A DNA stretch of 64,000 nt from JAJNBA01 sp963842295 (GCA_963842295.1 CAWJFY010000011.1:1-64000), one strand, 5' to 3'. Counted from the stretch's first letter, positions 17,149 to 25,757 are shown. Made by a program: numbers and translations. Notes: a model not told the origin generated them from the sequence alone.

Positions 17149-18405
17149 ATGACCCAAGCCAACCAACAAGGATCATCGGACGGGAGCGATCTCGCGAGCG
17201 ATGCCGACGCCCGCGATCAGCTTGCTGACCTCCAGCGGGAGTTGCAGCAAGCGGAGGCTCGTGCGGCCGCGGTCCACGACGTGATCCAGACGGTGGCCGG
17301 ATCGACGTTCGACCTCGAGAAGGTGCTCCAGACCGTGATCGACCGAGCCGTCCTCCTGTGTCAAGCCGACAGCGGCAACATCGCGCGACGGGTCGGCGAC
17401 GTATACCGGATGGCCGCCTTCACGAGCTTCGGACCCGAGTACGAACGGATGGTTCGGGACCACGTCTACGAACCAGGGCGAGGCTCCGTGATCGGTCGCA
17501 CGGTCCTCGAGCGCGGAGTGGTCCACATCGTCGACGTCCTCGAGGATCCTGAGTACTCCATGACGAAGCTCCAGAGCGCGGGTGAGTTTCGGACCGCGCT
17601 CGGTGTTCCGATGCTCAAGGACGGCGAGCCGATCGGCGCGATCGCGGTGGGACGGAACACGGTCAAGCCGTTCAGTGAGGCCGAGATCACGCTCCTTCAG
17701 ACGTTCGCCGACCAGATCGTCGTGGCCGTCGAGAATGTGCGCCTCTTCCAGACGGTCGAGCGCCAGCGGATCGAGCTGGCGCGCTTCGCACCGCAGGTCG
17801 CGAGCCTCTTGTCGAGCGACGAGGGAGAGAGGCTGCTGGCCGGTCACCGACGGGAGATCACCACGCTGTTCTGCGACCTCCGAGGATTCACGGCGTTCGC
17901 CGAGACCGCCGAGCCGGAGGAGGTCCTCGATGTGCTGCGTGCGTACCACCTGGTGGTGGGCGAGCTCGTGATCGCCCACGGCGGAACCGTGGAGCACTTC
18001 GCCGGTGACGGGCTGATGGCGTTCTTCAACGATCCGGTTCCGGATCCGGAGCACCAGCTCGCGGCGGTGCGCACGGCCGTGGAGGTTCGCGAGCGGATCG
18101 CACAGCTCGCGGCCGATTGGCGGAGGCGCGGGTACGACCTCGGCCTCGGGGTCGGGATCACGACCGGGTACGCGACGCTCGGCCGCATCGGATTCGAGGG
18201 CCGCTACGACTACGCCGCGATCGGGAGCGGTGTGAATCTCGCGGCCCGGCTCAGCGATGTCGCAGCCCCCGGCGAGATCCTCATCAGTCAGCGACTCCAA
18301 GCAGCACTCGAGGATCGGCTCGAGACGGAGGCCGTCGACGGGCTACAGCTCAAAGGATTCAGCAAGCCCGTCGACGCGTTCCGAGTGATCGCACTCAGCA
18401 CCTGA
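17149..18405 (+). CDS. GAF-domain class III adenylate/guanylate cyclase
   Basis: 418 residues from ATG 17149 (an upstream in-frame extension is low complexity). Order: a short coiled coil (DQLADLQRELQQAEARAAAV, about 20-45), a GAF domain (VLQTVIDRAVLLCQADSGNI to FADQIVVAVENVRLF, about 55-205) and a class III cyclase domain (about 225-415). Catalytic features: TLFCDLRGFTAF (first metal Asp), HFAGDGLMAFFND (second metal Asp) and IGSGVNLAARLSD (Asn/Arg for the transition state). It makes cAMP or cGMP in the cytosol, with the GAF domain as ligand or redox sensor. No membrane segment. Confidence 0.9.
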   Translation: MTQANQQGSSDGSDLASDADARDQLADLQRELQQAEARAAAVHDVIQTVAGSTFDLEKVLQTVIDRAVLLCQADSGNIARRVGDVYRMAAFTSFGPEYERMVRDHVYEPGRGSVIGRTVLERGVVHIVDVLEDPEYSMTKLQSAGEFRTALGVPMLKDGEPIGAIAVGRNTVKPFSEAEITLLQTFADQIVVAVENVRLFQTVERQRIELARFAPQVASLLSSDEGERLLAGHRREITTLFCDLRGFTAFAETAEPEEVLDVLRAYHLVVGELVIAHGGTVEHFAGDGLMAFFNDPVPDPEHQLAAVRTAVEVRERIAQLAADWRRRGYDLGLGVGITTGYATLGRIGFEGRYDYAAIGSGVNLAARLSDVAAPGEILISQRLQAALEDRLETEAVDGLQLKGFSKPVDAFRVIALST

Positions 18406-18441
18406 CCGCGCAGCGTCGCTCACGCCGGCCCTGCGCGTGGA

Positions 18442-18828
18442 TCAGGCAGGTCGCATCCGCACGAACTGCGATGCGCCGATGAGTCGCCCGATGGCCCGAG
18501 CCGGGAGCGGTGCGAGCCGACGTTCAGGATCGGTGATCAGATCGGGCTCGACGAGCGTCACGTCACGTCCGCGGGTTTTGAGCGTGCACGTTCCGGCCGC
18601 GAAGACGTTCTTCACCCAGTCGACATCAGCTCCGTAGGTCAGGAAGAAAACGAAGTCGTCTCCCCGCCGGAACACATTGACCGGGATGCGGTACGGGCGT
18701 CCGGTCTTGCGCCCCCGATGAGCCAGGATCCCGAAGCCGGGCATCCACCCCGCGAAGAGACGGGTGAAAGGGTTCACGTAGCGCGTCACGACGCGGCGCA
18801 ATCCCCAGAGGCGCGACCGACCACCCAT
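18442..18828 (-). CDS. Deazaflavin-dependent nitroreductase-family protein (DDN-like)
   Basis: 128 residues; the first part YVNPFTRLFAGWMPGFGILA, then HRGRKTGRPYRIPVNVFRRG and YGADVDWVKNVFAAGTCTLK, gives the split-barrel DDN/DUF385 family, with the usual RKTGRxR...P and DWVxN signatures. These proteins use reduced F420 to reduce quinones or nitro compounds, often at the membrane face. Related genes are at 39744 and, as PPOX types, at 1111, 36799 and 60972. Convergent with the GAF-cyclase gene. Confidence 0.85.
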   Translation of the reverse strand: MGGRSRLWGLRRVVTRYVNPFTRLFAGWMPGFGILAHRGRKTGRPYRIPVNVFRRGDDFVFFLTYGADVDWVKNVFAAGTCTLKTRGRDVTLVEPDLITDPERRLAPLPARAIGRLIGASQFVRMRPA

Positions 18829-18856
18829 CGCCGTCCATCCTCATGTAGCCGAGGGC

Positions 18857-18946
18857 CTAGGAGTTGCTCCTCCGTCTCGCCACGACGGCCTTCGACGCGG
18901 GCCACCCGTTCACGAAGGCGAACTCGACCGCCTTCCACCATCTCAT
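18857..18946 (-). CDS. Very small hypothetical ORF
   Basis: A 29-residue frame, MRWWKAVEFAFVNGWPASKA ending in a basic RRRSNS tail. The composition (aromatic, one amphipathic helix) is protein-like and stands out in an otherwise empty 193-base gap. It may be a small peptide or the tail end of a decayed gene. No ribosome-binding site is convincing and no family is recognised. Confidence 0.25.
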   Translation of the reverse strand: MRWWKAVEFAFVNGWPASKAVVARRRSNS

Positions 18947-19021
18947 CGCCCCGCCGCGATCGCCACTCGATGCAGCCGAGGCCCGGGGTGGACCCTTGCC
19001 TGTCGCGCGTACCATCGCGCG

Positions 19022-19423
19022 ATGACCAGATTCGTGGTCGATTCGACGGCCGTCATCCACATCGCCAAGGCGCATCTCAAGATCCCGGCGAAGCACGAGC
19101 TCCTGGCGCCCACGCTCCTCCGCTCTCAGACCCTGTCGGCTCTGCACGAGGCGGTGCACCGGGGCGAGCTCGCGGCCCCGGAAGCGCGCGACCTCCTCAC
19201 GCGCGTGGGACCTCCGGGGTTGAAGATCAGGCTCCTCGGTGACGCCGTGCTCCGGCGCGTGGCGTGGGAACTGGCGGATCGGTTGAGCTGGGCATCCACC
19301 TACGACGCCGAGTACTTGGCCCTCACGCGGTTGCAGGCAGACGCGTTCATCACCCTCGACCGCGGACTCGCGAAGAGCGCTGAAGGGATCGTCCCGCTGG
19401 CATCCCTCGACACCCTCCGCTGA
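19022..19423 (+). CDS. PIN-domain ribonuclease, VapC-like
   Basis: 133 residues. FVVDSTAVIHIAKAH supplies the first acidic residue (Asp near 7), TLSALHEAVHRGEL the glutamate-like middle region, and YDAEYLALTRLQADAFITLD the C-terminal acidic cluster and strand of the PIN fold. VapC toxins cleave tRNA or rRNA using Mg2+. No small DNA-binding antitoxin gene is found in the 193 bases upstream or the 106 downstream, so it may be an orphan or a domesticated PIN nuclease. Confidence 0.75.
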   Translation: MTRFVVDSTAVIHIAKAHLKIPAKHELLAPTLLRSQTLSALHEAVHRGELAAPEARDLLTRVGPPGLKIRLLGDAVLRRVAWELADRLSWASTYDAEYLALTRLQADAFITLDRGLAKSAEGIVPLASLDTLR

Positions 19424-19529
19424 GGGACCTTCCACCGCTCCGCCGTCGCGTCAAGACGGCGCTGTGCAGTGGCCATCTCCGAGAACGCCCGTCTTGTACG
19501 TGGCTGCTGCATCTCATAGGGTCCATCGG

Positions 19530-20192
19530 GTGCGCTTCGCCATCCGACTTCTTGTGCCTTTGACGGCGGTCGCCCTCGTCGCTTGCAGCGGTGGCGATGA
19601 GACGGCCGCACCCCCGGTCGCGCAGCGATTCCCCACGGCCGCGGATGCACCGGGAACCAAGCCTGATCCCGTTGAGGAGCGTCAGACAGCGGCGGACCTC
19701 GACGCGTTCATCCCGATCTTCAGCCCAGCCTTGATCGATCCCGACCGAGAAGAGATGACCACGGTCTTCCAGGACGCCGGCTTCACGCGGGCGGGTGTGG
19801 ACGTACGCTTCTTCGGAGAGACGCACGATCCACATGCGCCTCATCTCTTCAGTTGGTTCATCGAGCTTGACTCCGAAGACGGGGCGAGCAGCGCACTTGA
19901 CTGGCTCGAAGCGGATTCGATGAAGCCATGCCCCCAGAGCTGTGCCGTGCGGGTAAGCAGCTTCGACGTGGATGGCATCCCGGATGCGCGGGGCGTCCAC
20001 CGGATCGCGACGGCCGAGGACATCGAGGCCGCCGGGACAGAAAGCGAAGACCCCTCCGAAAGCTACTGGGTGGGGTTCACCGCAGGTTCGATCGTCTACA
20101 CCGTTGACCTGGGTGGGGTCCCAGGATCTGTGTCAGAGGAGCAAGCTCAGAAGATCGTAAGCGCGTACTACGAGCGGCTTACAGGCGGCTAG
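19530..20192 (+). CDS. Lipoprotein of unknown function
   Basis: 220 residues from GTG 19530, chosen because it begins a good lipoprotein signal RFAIRLLVPLTAVALVACSG with lipobox ALVAC. The mature part begins with a Pro/Ala-rich linker and has a FTRAGVDVRFFGETHD, LFSWFIELDSEDGASSALDW, CPQSCAVRVSSF and a C-terminal helix SEEQAQKIVSAYYERL. The layout resembles DUF-type extracytoplasmic proteins with a PsbP-like fold, but the family is not identified. Convergent with the next gene. Confidence 0.7.
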   Translation: MRFAIRLLVPLTAVALVACSGGDETAAPPVAQRFPTAADAPGTKPDPVEERQTAADLDAFIPIFSPALIDPDREEMTTVFQDAGFTRAGVDVRFFGETHDPHAPHLFSWFIELDSEDGASSALDWLEADSMKPCPQSCAVRVSSFDVDGIPDARGVHRIATAEDIEAAGTESEDPSESYWVGFTAGSIVYTVDLGGVPGSVSEEQAQKIVSAYYERLTGG

Positions 20193-20233
20193 CGGCGCGA
20201 TCGAACTCCCAGTCGGCAAGGCCAGTGAGAGCG

Positions 20234-20250
20234 ACTCGCGTGGGGCGAGT
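20234..20250. terminator. Possible hairpin between convergent genes
   Basis: ACTCGC-GTGGG-GCGAGT is a 6-base-pair hairpin with a 5-base loop placed midway between two convergent stop codons (20192 and 20280). There is no T-run on either strand, so intrinsic termination is only a guess. Confidence 0.3.
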
Positions 20251-20279
20251 GTTCGGGAATACCCCTCGAGGCGGAGAGC

Positions 20280-20783
20280 CTAGGACGTCGTCATCGGGCG
20301 CGACGCGATCGCGGTCAGTTCGGCGACGATTTCGGCGAGCGGTCGGCTGGCATCCAGCTCATGCGTGCAGCCCTCCCTGAGGAGCGGCTCGACCTTGGCG
20401 AGGTCATCCAAGATCATCGCTCGTTCCAGTGGAGTCTTCCCGTAGTTGTTCGTCGTTCTCCGTGCGATCCGGTCAAGGATCACGTCAGCAGGGGCGCTGA
20501 GCAGGACGACCGCGTTGAAACGGTCGTAGAACTTCGACTGGTTCCTCACGCACCCTTCAACGAAGAGCGAGCGACCATCATCGGAGTCCAGCAGCCCGGT
20601 GATCCTTTCCTCGACCCAGAGCCACTCCCCGCGGTGCAACTCGTCGGAGGACTCAACATCCTCGCGATACTCGCTCCAGCCCGGATCACCGGTGTCTACG
20701 ACGCGATAACCGCGTCGGCCAAGTTCGGCGAGAGCCGACGACTTGCCGGTTCCCGACATCCCAGTCACCAAGACCCTCGACAT
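20280..20783 (-). CDS. P-loop ATPase/kinase-like protein
   Basis: 167 residues from ATG 20783. Starts SRVLVTGMSGTGKSSALAEL with a Walker A GMSGTGKS, followed by RRGYRVVDTGDPGW and LFVEGCVRNQSKFYDRFNAV and a LID-like RIARRTTNNYGKTPLERAM. Overall it resembles small nucleoside/shikimate-kinase-like P-loop proteins annotated as AAA-type ATPases. The phosphate acceptor is unknown. It lies alone between convergent and tandem small genes. Confidence 0.75.
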   Translation of the reverse strand: MSRVLVTGMSGTGKSSALAELGRRGYRVVDTGDPGWSEYREDVESSDELHRGEWLWVEERITGLLDSDDGRSLFVEGCVRNQSKFYDRFNAVVLLSAPADVILDRIARRTTNNYGKTPLERAMILDDLAKVEPLLREGCTHELDASRPLAEIVAELTAIASRPMTTS

Positions 20784-20823
20784 CGGGACAACCCTACGGA
20801 GTGTCAAGCGACGACATTCCAAG

Positions 20824-20851
20824 GTGCGCGAGCGTTCGCGAATGTACCTAG
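20824..20851 (+). repeat. 28-base direct repeat, copy 1
   Basis: Matches 25 of 28 bases with the copy at 21373-21400; both end CGAATGTACCTAG. The two copies bracket the VOC gene 20912-21271 and are 549 bases apart. This copy also contains an internal CGCGA-GCGT-TCGCG inverted repeat that the other has lost. Confidence 0.6.
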
Positions 20852-20911
20852 GGACGACCTCAGGGTTTGCGGAGTGACCGGCTCACCACGGTCCAGCTGC
20901 GGCTGCTCGCG

Positions 20912-21271
20912 CTATTGAACCCAGCAGAGACAGAACGGATGCCCGGCAGGATCCGCGTAGACCTGGAAGTTGTCGTCCCCTGCTGGTGGTTTGAGTACTC
21001 GAGCACCGAGCGACATGACACGATCGTGCGCGGCCGCGAAATCCTCGACCCACAGGTCGAGGTGGATCTGCTGCTCGGGCGTGCCGTCCGGCCAGTCGGG
21101 CGGGACATGGTTCGGCGCCAGCTGAACAGCGACCCGCGATTCGCCGTCGACCATCACCCGGTGCCAGTCGTCCTCGGCGTCGACCGTGCCGTCGAGCACG
21201 CCGGCCCAGAAAGTGCTCTCCGCCGCGAGATCTGCGGCGTCGAACACGACAACCTGACGAGTGATGCGCAT
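20912..21271 (-). CDS. VOC-family (glyoxalase-like) protein
   Basis: 119 residues: MRITRQVVVFDAADLAAEST, FWAGVLDG, HRVMVDGESRVAVQLAPNHV, then QIHLDLWVEDFAAAHDRVMS and a closing YADPAGHPFCLCWVQ. This is the two-module VOC superfamily layout. The metal-site pattern (H at the IHLD strand, D/E at the end) is only partly canonical, so it could be a binding protein or an enzyme. Flanked by the two 28-base direct repeats. Confidence 0.85.
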   Translation of the reverse strand: MRITRQVVVFDAADLAAESTFWAGVLDGTVDAEDDWHRVMVDGESRVAVQLAPNHVPPDWPDGTPEQQIHLDLWVEDFAAAHDRVMSLGARVLKPPAGDDNFQVYADPAGHPFCLCWVQ

Positions 21272-21372
21272 TTCCCGCCAACCTTTCCCATGGGTCCGAC
21301 GTTGTCGCAGCTGAATTAGCCCGATCGTACTAGCCCTTCGCGCTTCGTATACAGCGGCGAAGCATCGCTCAT

Positions 21373-21400
21373 GTGCGCGAGTGTTGACGAATGTACCTAG
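21373..21400 (+). repeat. 28-base direct repeat, copy 2
   Basis: GTGCGCGAGTGTTGACGAAT followed by GTACCTAG, 25/28 identical to 20824-20851. Located in the gap upstream of the VOC gene. Flanking bases beyond the 28 do not match. Confidence 0.6.
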
Positions 21401-21476
21401 AGCTGCGTCGGGCTCGTCGTCCCCAAAGGTTCTTGTCACGTCCCCACGGCCCCTTGGTCGCCGGTAGCCTTCGGGC

Positions 21477-21959
21477 GTGGGCGCTGGACGAGCAATGAGC
21501 CTGCTCTGCCTGGTCGTTGCCACCACGATCTCGTGTTCGGATGACGATTCGACGTGCCACCCCCAGGACCGGTTGGTCGGCTGGGGCGAGGTAGCAGCCG
21601 ACCGCGCGCTAGTTTGCGAATCCTTCATCGAGGTAGACGGCTTGCCGTATGGCGTGCGGTATGAGGCACCCCGCGGCTGCGTCGAGGTCGATGCGCGGTT
21701 CCTCGGCAAGTTCATCGCGCTGAGCGATGGAGCCGTTGCGCGGTCGATCGATGGTGTGCCACGCCACGTTGCGCTCGTCCTTGCCTTCCCTGATCCTGAG
21801 AACCACATTGGGCGATGCGTCGGCTGGCATCTGTGGCAGTGGTTTGACAACACCATCCAGGAAGAGCGGGACCTTCAAGAAGTGGCCTGCCGCGTAGTCC
21901 CCCCGGGGAAGCCCCATCCGGAGTCCTGTCCAGAAACATCGGTAACCACGGCGGTGTGA
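21477..21959 (+). CDS. Small Cys-rich lipoprotein
   Basis: 160 residues from GTG 21477; an in-frame ATG at 21495 is equally possible. The signal SLLCLVVATTISCSDDD ends in a lipobox-like TTISC. The mature part has seven or more Cys, including CHPQD, CESFIEV, RGCVEVDARFLGKFIALSDG and a tail with QEVACRVVPPGKPHPESCPE. It may be disulfide rich. No family recognised. Confidence 0.6.
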   Translation: MGAGRAMSLLCLVVATTISCSDDDSTCHPQDRLVGWGEVAADRALVCESFIEVDGLPYGVRYEAPRGCVEVDARFLGKFIALSDGAVARSIDGVPRHVALVLAFPDPENHIGRCVGWHLWQWFDNTIQEERDLQEVACRVVPPGKPHPESCPETSVTTAV

Positions 21960-22009
21960 GCCGCGGGAACCGTCCTCGGGTGCCCGAGGGTTCTCTTCCT
22001 GAGCGAGCG

Positions 22010-22085
22010 CTACTCGATGTAGCCGAGACCCCAAAGGTGTTCCTCCATCCCGTCGGCTCCATGTGGGAGAAGGCCGACCCACCCG
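22010..22085 (-). pseudogene. 3' end remnant of a second phosphodiesterase gene
   Basis: Minus-strand reading ends GADGMEEHLWGLGYIE and a stop, matching the C-terminus EADEMEEHLRGLGYIE of the gene at 23440-25011. The DNA (ACTCGATGTAGCCGAG onward) is also closely similar for about 70 bases and then diverges. The rest of that gene copy is absent; the delta-60 repeat gene now lies between the remnant and the intact copy. Confidence 0.6.
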
Positions 22086-22187
22086 CACCAAGGGATCGGC
22101 ATCGCAGGACGACCTCGACAGGTTGCGGCGAGAGGCATAGGTTCGGTTCCGTCCGGTAGTTGATTATTTGTTCGAAGGGTGGCCGGC

Positions 22188-23432
22188 ATGGCCAATCGTT
22201 CCCGTTCTCTCGTCCTGGTTTGCGCCGCGGCGTTCCTGCTCGTGCCCAGCGAAGCCACGGCAGCGGGCGGAGCACTGGACCTGACTTTCAGCGACGACGG
22301 CAAGACCGCGACGCCGCACGTGGCGGACACGGACGAGTTCGCGGAGGACGTTGTCGTTCAGCCCGACGGGAAGATCGTGGTCGTCGGCGGGCGATCGGAC
22401 TTCGACACAGGGATCTCCTCCACGGTTGTGCTTCGGTACATGGAAGACGGGACTCCTGATCCCGGCTTTGGCGGCGGCGACGGGATCGTGGTGCTTCCGT
22501 TCGGCCAATCAGCGAGCGGATTCGCCGTGACCCTCCTCTCCGACCAGCGGATCGCCATCGCAGGAGCCATCCAAGTTGATACCAGCGATTACGACTTCGC
22601 CGCGTTCCTACTCACGACGGCCGGAGACCTCGACTCAACGTTCGACGGCGACGGGGTCTCCGTGATCCGCTTCGGTGATCAGGTCGATGTCGCATTCGGG
22701 ATCGAAGTCGACACGTCGGGTCGAATCGTTCTCGGCGGCAGGGCGGAGACGGCAACGGCGATGCGCATGGCGGTCGTGAGGCTAACCCCGAGCGGAGTTC
22801 CCGACCCCACGTTCAGCTCCGACGGGAAGCGGACCGTCCACTTCGCTGGGCAGGCTCAAGCTCGGGACGTGGAGATCCAAGCGAACGGCAAGATCGTCCT
22901 CGCCGGACGCCGACAAGGAGGGGGCTTCGCTGTAGCCCGTCTGCTCGCTGGAGGAGCCATGGACGCTGCGTTCAGTGGTGACGGTCGTACGGTGACCGGC
23001 TCGGTATTCGGAGCCAACGCCGCGACGCTGCAGCCCGACGGCAAACTGGTCGCCGCTGGGTATGGGTTAGGTTCGAGCATCGACTTCATGCTCGTGAGGT
23101 ACAGATTGAACGGCACCCTGGATCCCACGTTCCACGGAGACGGCATCGCCCGGACGAACTTCTTTGGTTTCGAAGACATCGCGTGGGACGTGGAAGTGCA
23201 GCCGAACGGGAAGATCTTGGCCGTTGGAAACGTCGAGGTGAACGGGCAGCATCGCTTCGGCGTCGTTCGGTATCGAGCCTCGGGGATCCGCGACCTCACA
23301 TTCAGCGGTGACGGCAAGTCGAGCCAGGTCCGGGGCTTGGCATTCGGGTCGACGCTGGACGCCGTACCTCGCCTCGTTGCCGTGGGAACCATCGACCTAG
23401 GGCTGGGCACCGCGAGGTACTTGCTCAGATGA
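22188..23432 (+). CDS. Secreted delta-60 repeat protein
   Basis: 414 residues from ATG 22188 with a Sec signal (RSLVLVCAAAFLLVPSEATA). The rest is about seven units of the delta-60 type, each with a D-x-TF-S/D-G-DG start (for example DLTFSDDGK, DSTFDGDGV, DPTFSSDGK, DAAFSGDGR, DPTFHGDGI, DLTFSGDGK) followed by VVQPDGKIVVVGG-type QxxGKIxxxG turns. This builds a secreted beta-propeller-like surface protein. The repeats are in the protein and are too diverged at DNA level to be a recombination array. Function unknown. Confidence 0.85.
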   Translation: MANRSRSLVLVCAAAFLLVPSEATAAGGALDLTFSDDGKTATPHVADTDEFAEDVVVQPDGKIVVVGGRSDFDTGISSTVVLRYMEDGTPDPGFGGGDGIVVLPFGQSASGFAVTLLSDQRIAIAGAIQVDTSDYDFAAFLLTTAGDLDSTFDGDGVSVIRFGDQVDVAFGIEVDTSGRIVLGGRAETATAMRMAVVRLTPSGVPDPTFSSDGKRTVHFAGQAQARDVEIQANGKIVLAGRRQGGGFAVARLLAGGAMDAAFSGDGRTVTGSVFGANAATLQPDGKLVAAGYGLGSSIDFMLVRYRLNGTLDPTFHGDGIARTNFFGFEDIAWDVEVQPNGKILAVGNVEVNGQHRFGVVRYRASGIRDLTFSGDGKSSQVRGLAFGSTLDAVPRLVAVGTIDLGLGTARYLLR

Positions 23433-23439
23433 AGGTGAG

Positions 23440-25011
23440 CTACTCGATGTAGCCGAGGCCCCGGAGGTGCTCTTCCATCTCGTCGGCCTCGGTGTCGGAG
23501 ACGGCCGACTCGCCCATCCCCGGGATCTGCACGGTCGACTCTCGTGCGGTCAGCGCCTTCTCCGAGCCCACCACCTCGTGGAGGATCCGGCCCTTCGGCT
23601 TCACCGCCGTCGGCGCGTCCAGCGCCGCCACCAGCGTCGGCGCCATGTCGATCAGCGCCGGCTGCGACTCGAACGGCTTCACGTTCGGCCCCACCGCCAC
23701 GATCGTGCCCTCGAGCCGGTGGTCGCCGCTCACCCAGTCGGCGTCCTCGAGCGCGGTACGGGCGTGCGCGAGCGAGTACCCCTCGGCCGGCACCAGCATG
23801 ATGTCCGGCGCGCGATCGGCGTACTCGCCCTTGAAGATCTCCTCGCGCTTGTGGATCGCCTTGATCGGCTTGTTGCCGGTCTTCGGGTCGACGAACGAGC
23901 CCAGCCGGTCCATCACCTCGTCGCGGACCTTCTCGTAGTCGCCGGGATCGACGATGCCGTCCATCTCGCGGCCGGCGAGGTTGATCGAGACGCCCTCACC
24001 GGTCGAGCGGATCGTCGTGAACGCCTTCGTCTTGGACCAGTTCACCGACTGGGGCAGCGAGACCTTCCCGTGCAGGCCGAGCACGTCGTAAATCTTGCGC
24101 GCGACCTTGCGCATCGGCCCCCACTGCATCGGGCCGAACACGGCCTGCGAGGCCGAGAACTCGAGGTAGCCGAACTGCTTCAGCAGGTGGTCCATGTGGA
24201 CCGTGCGGGTGCACGACTGGAAGCCGTGGTCGGAGATGAACAGGATCAGGTCGTCGGGACGGGCGCGCGAGACGAACCGGCCGATCGCGTCGTCGGTCTG
24301 CCGGAAGATGTCGGCGACCTTCCGGCCGATCCGCGTGTCGTGGTTGGCCGCGTAGTCGGGATGGTCGGGCGCGATGTAGTTCGACAGCGCGTGCTGGGTG
24401 CGGTCGATCGAGACCCACACCGAGGCCATCAGGTCCCAGTCCGAGTTGTCCATCAGGTACTCGGAGACCGCGATCCGCTTCGCGGTGACCTCGAATGCCT
24501 CGTCGAGGTAGGCGTCGGGCCGGTTCCGGTAGGTGGTCCAGCTCATCCCGTTGATCGGCCACTCGAGGTTCTGCCCGGCGAGCGTCTCGGGCAGGTCGGC
24601 CGGGTGGGTGAACGTGCGGCCCTTCGGCAGGACCCCGCCGGCGAGGAGGTTCCCGTTGATGTCCGGCGCCGGGAACGTGAGCGGGACGTCGAGCAGGAGC
24701 TGGTTCTTGCCGGCGGCCGTGAGGTCGTCGAGGAACGTCCGCGCCTTGATCGACTTGTAGGTGACCGGGTACTGCTTGTGCGTGCCCGGCTTCGTCTCGA
24801 GGATGTCGTAGACGCCGTGGTCGTCGGGGTCGACGCCGGTGAGGAACGAGGGCCAGGCCGACCAGGAGTGCGTGGGGACGGTGGAGCGGAGGACCTCGCG
24901 CTGGCCCTTGTCGAGGAGGGCCTGGAGGTTGGGCAGGGCGCCCTGCTCCAGCAGGGGGTCAAGGATGCGCCAGTCGGCGCCATCCCACGCGATCAGGATC
25001 ACTCGTGACAT
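23440..25011 (-). CDS. Alkaline phosphatase-superfamily nucleotide pyrophosphatase/phosphodiesterase
   Basis: 523 residues. The metal-binding start is VILIAWDGADWRILDPLLEQ; the usual nucleophile region reads STVPTHSWSAWPSFLTGVDP; the second metal site appears as DDLILFISDHGFQSCTRTVH; GDHRLEGTIVAVGPNVKPFE is the late His segment. This is the type I phosphodiesterase/nucleotide pyrophosphatase family, which hydrolyses phosphodiester or phosphonate-like substrates with two metals. No signal peptide is seen. The C-terminal MEEHLRGLGYIE is a family tail and is duplicated as a remnant at 22010. Confidence 0.85.
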   Translation of the reverse strand: MSRVILIAWDGADWRILDPLLEQGALPNLQALLDKGQREVLRSTVPTHSWSAWPSFLTGVDPDDHGVYDILETKPGTHKQYPVTYKSIKARTFLDDLTAAGKNQLLLDVPLTFPAPDINGNLLAGGVLPKGRTFTHPADLPETLAGQNLEWPINGMSWTTYRNRPDAYLDEAFEVTAKRIAVSEYLMDNSDWDLMASVWVSIDRTQHALSNYIAPDHPDYAANHDTRIGRKVADIFRQTDDAIGRFVSRARPDDLILFISDHGFQSCTRTVHMDHLLKQFGYLEFSASQAVFGPMQWGPMRKVARKIYDVLGLHGKVSLPQSVNWSKTKAFTTIRSTGEGVSINLAGREMDGIVDPGDYEKVRDEVMDRLGSFVDPKTGNKPIKAIHKREEIFKGEYADRAPDIMLVPAEGYSLAHARTALEDADWVSGDHRLEGTIVAVGPNVKPFESQPALIDMAPTLVAALDAPTAVKPKGRILHEVVGSEKALTARESTVQIPGMGESAVSDTEADEMEEHLRGLGYIE

Positions 25012-25211
25012 GCGGTTCGAAGCCTCTCTCGCAGGAAGTCCGACCGAGTCTACCGAAGGGCCTCGGGCGACCCGCGGAAAGCCGCCGGCCAGGTAGCGAA
25101 TAGAAGTCGACCTGGCGCATGTGCAAGCAGCCGGTTGGCCCTTGGGGTGAAATGAACTCAGAAAGCAGCTCGGGCAGGTCGAGTTCCTCGGCGGGGCATC
25201 GTGCTTAGGAT

Positions 25212-25757
25212 GTGAGCGTGCGCAAGGGCGGTGCCGCTCTTGGATCGCTTTTGTTCCTCGTCATTGCCCCCGGGACGACGGCGGTCTTGATCCCGTGGCT
25301 CTTCACGCGGTGGGAGGTGCGAGAGCCGCTCCCGAGCTCCGCCCTCCGTGCCCTCGGTCTCGGACTGATCGTCGCGGGGGCTGCCGTTCTCATCGACGCG
25401 TTCGCCAGGTTCGTCCTCGAGGGTCGCGGGACCCCTGCACCCATCGCGCCGACAGAGCGGCTGGTCGTGCGGGGGCTCTACCGGCACGTCCGCAACCCCA
25501 TGTATCTGGCGGTCACGGCGACGATCGCGGGGCAGGCGCTTTTCCTCGGTCGATGGGAGCTGCTCGCCTACGCCGCGCTCTTCCTCGGCACGACCGCCGC
25601 GTTCGTGCGCTGGTACGAGGAGCCTACGTTGCGAGATCAGTTCGGAGTCAAGTACGAGACCTACCGACGGGCGGTCCCGGGCTGGTGGCCACGCCTCAAG
25701 CCATGGCAGCCCCACATGGCCGTCGACACACGCTCACGCAACAAGGACGCGCGATAG
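25212..25757 (+). CDS. ICMT/PEMT-like integral membrane methyltransferase
   Basis: 181 residues with hydrophobic segments near 8-30, 47-67 and 100-135. The catalytic region LVVRGLYRHVRNPMYLAVTA carries the RHPxY-like motif (here RHVRNPMY) that binds S-adenosylmethionine in the isoprenylcysteine methyltransferase/phospholipid methyltransferase family, with LRDQFGVKYETYRRAVPGWW at the C-terminus. Substrate unknown, membrane-bound. A GTG at 25212 or 25218 serves as start. Confidence 0.8.
   Translation: MSVRKGGAALGSLLFLVIAPGTTAVLIPWLFTRWEVREPLPSSALRALGLGLIVAGAAVLIDAFARFVLEGRGTPAPIAPTERLVVRGLYRHVRNPMYLAVTATIAGQALFLGRWELLAYAALFLGTTAAFVRWYEEPTLRDQFGVKYETYRRAVPGWWPRLKPWQPHMAVDTRSRNKDAR

Noticed and set aside
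15524..17176. 550-codon open frame on the minus strand opposite the peroxidase
   Set aside because: Low-complexity, Arg/Glu-rich translation that mirrors the peroxidase codons; a typical shadow in GC-rich DNA.
19022..19423. Toxin-antitoxin module
   Set aside because: A PIN gene is present but no antitoxin-like gene is next to it on either strand.
22188..23432. Possible CRISPR or DNA repeat array
   Set aside because: Periodicity is at protein level (delta-60 units, about 50 residues), with no conserved short DNA repeat or unique spacers.
23467..25008. 513-codon open frame opposite the phosphodiesterase
   Set aside because: Same reason; the minus-strand gene has clear family motifs.
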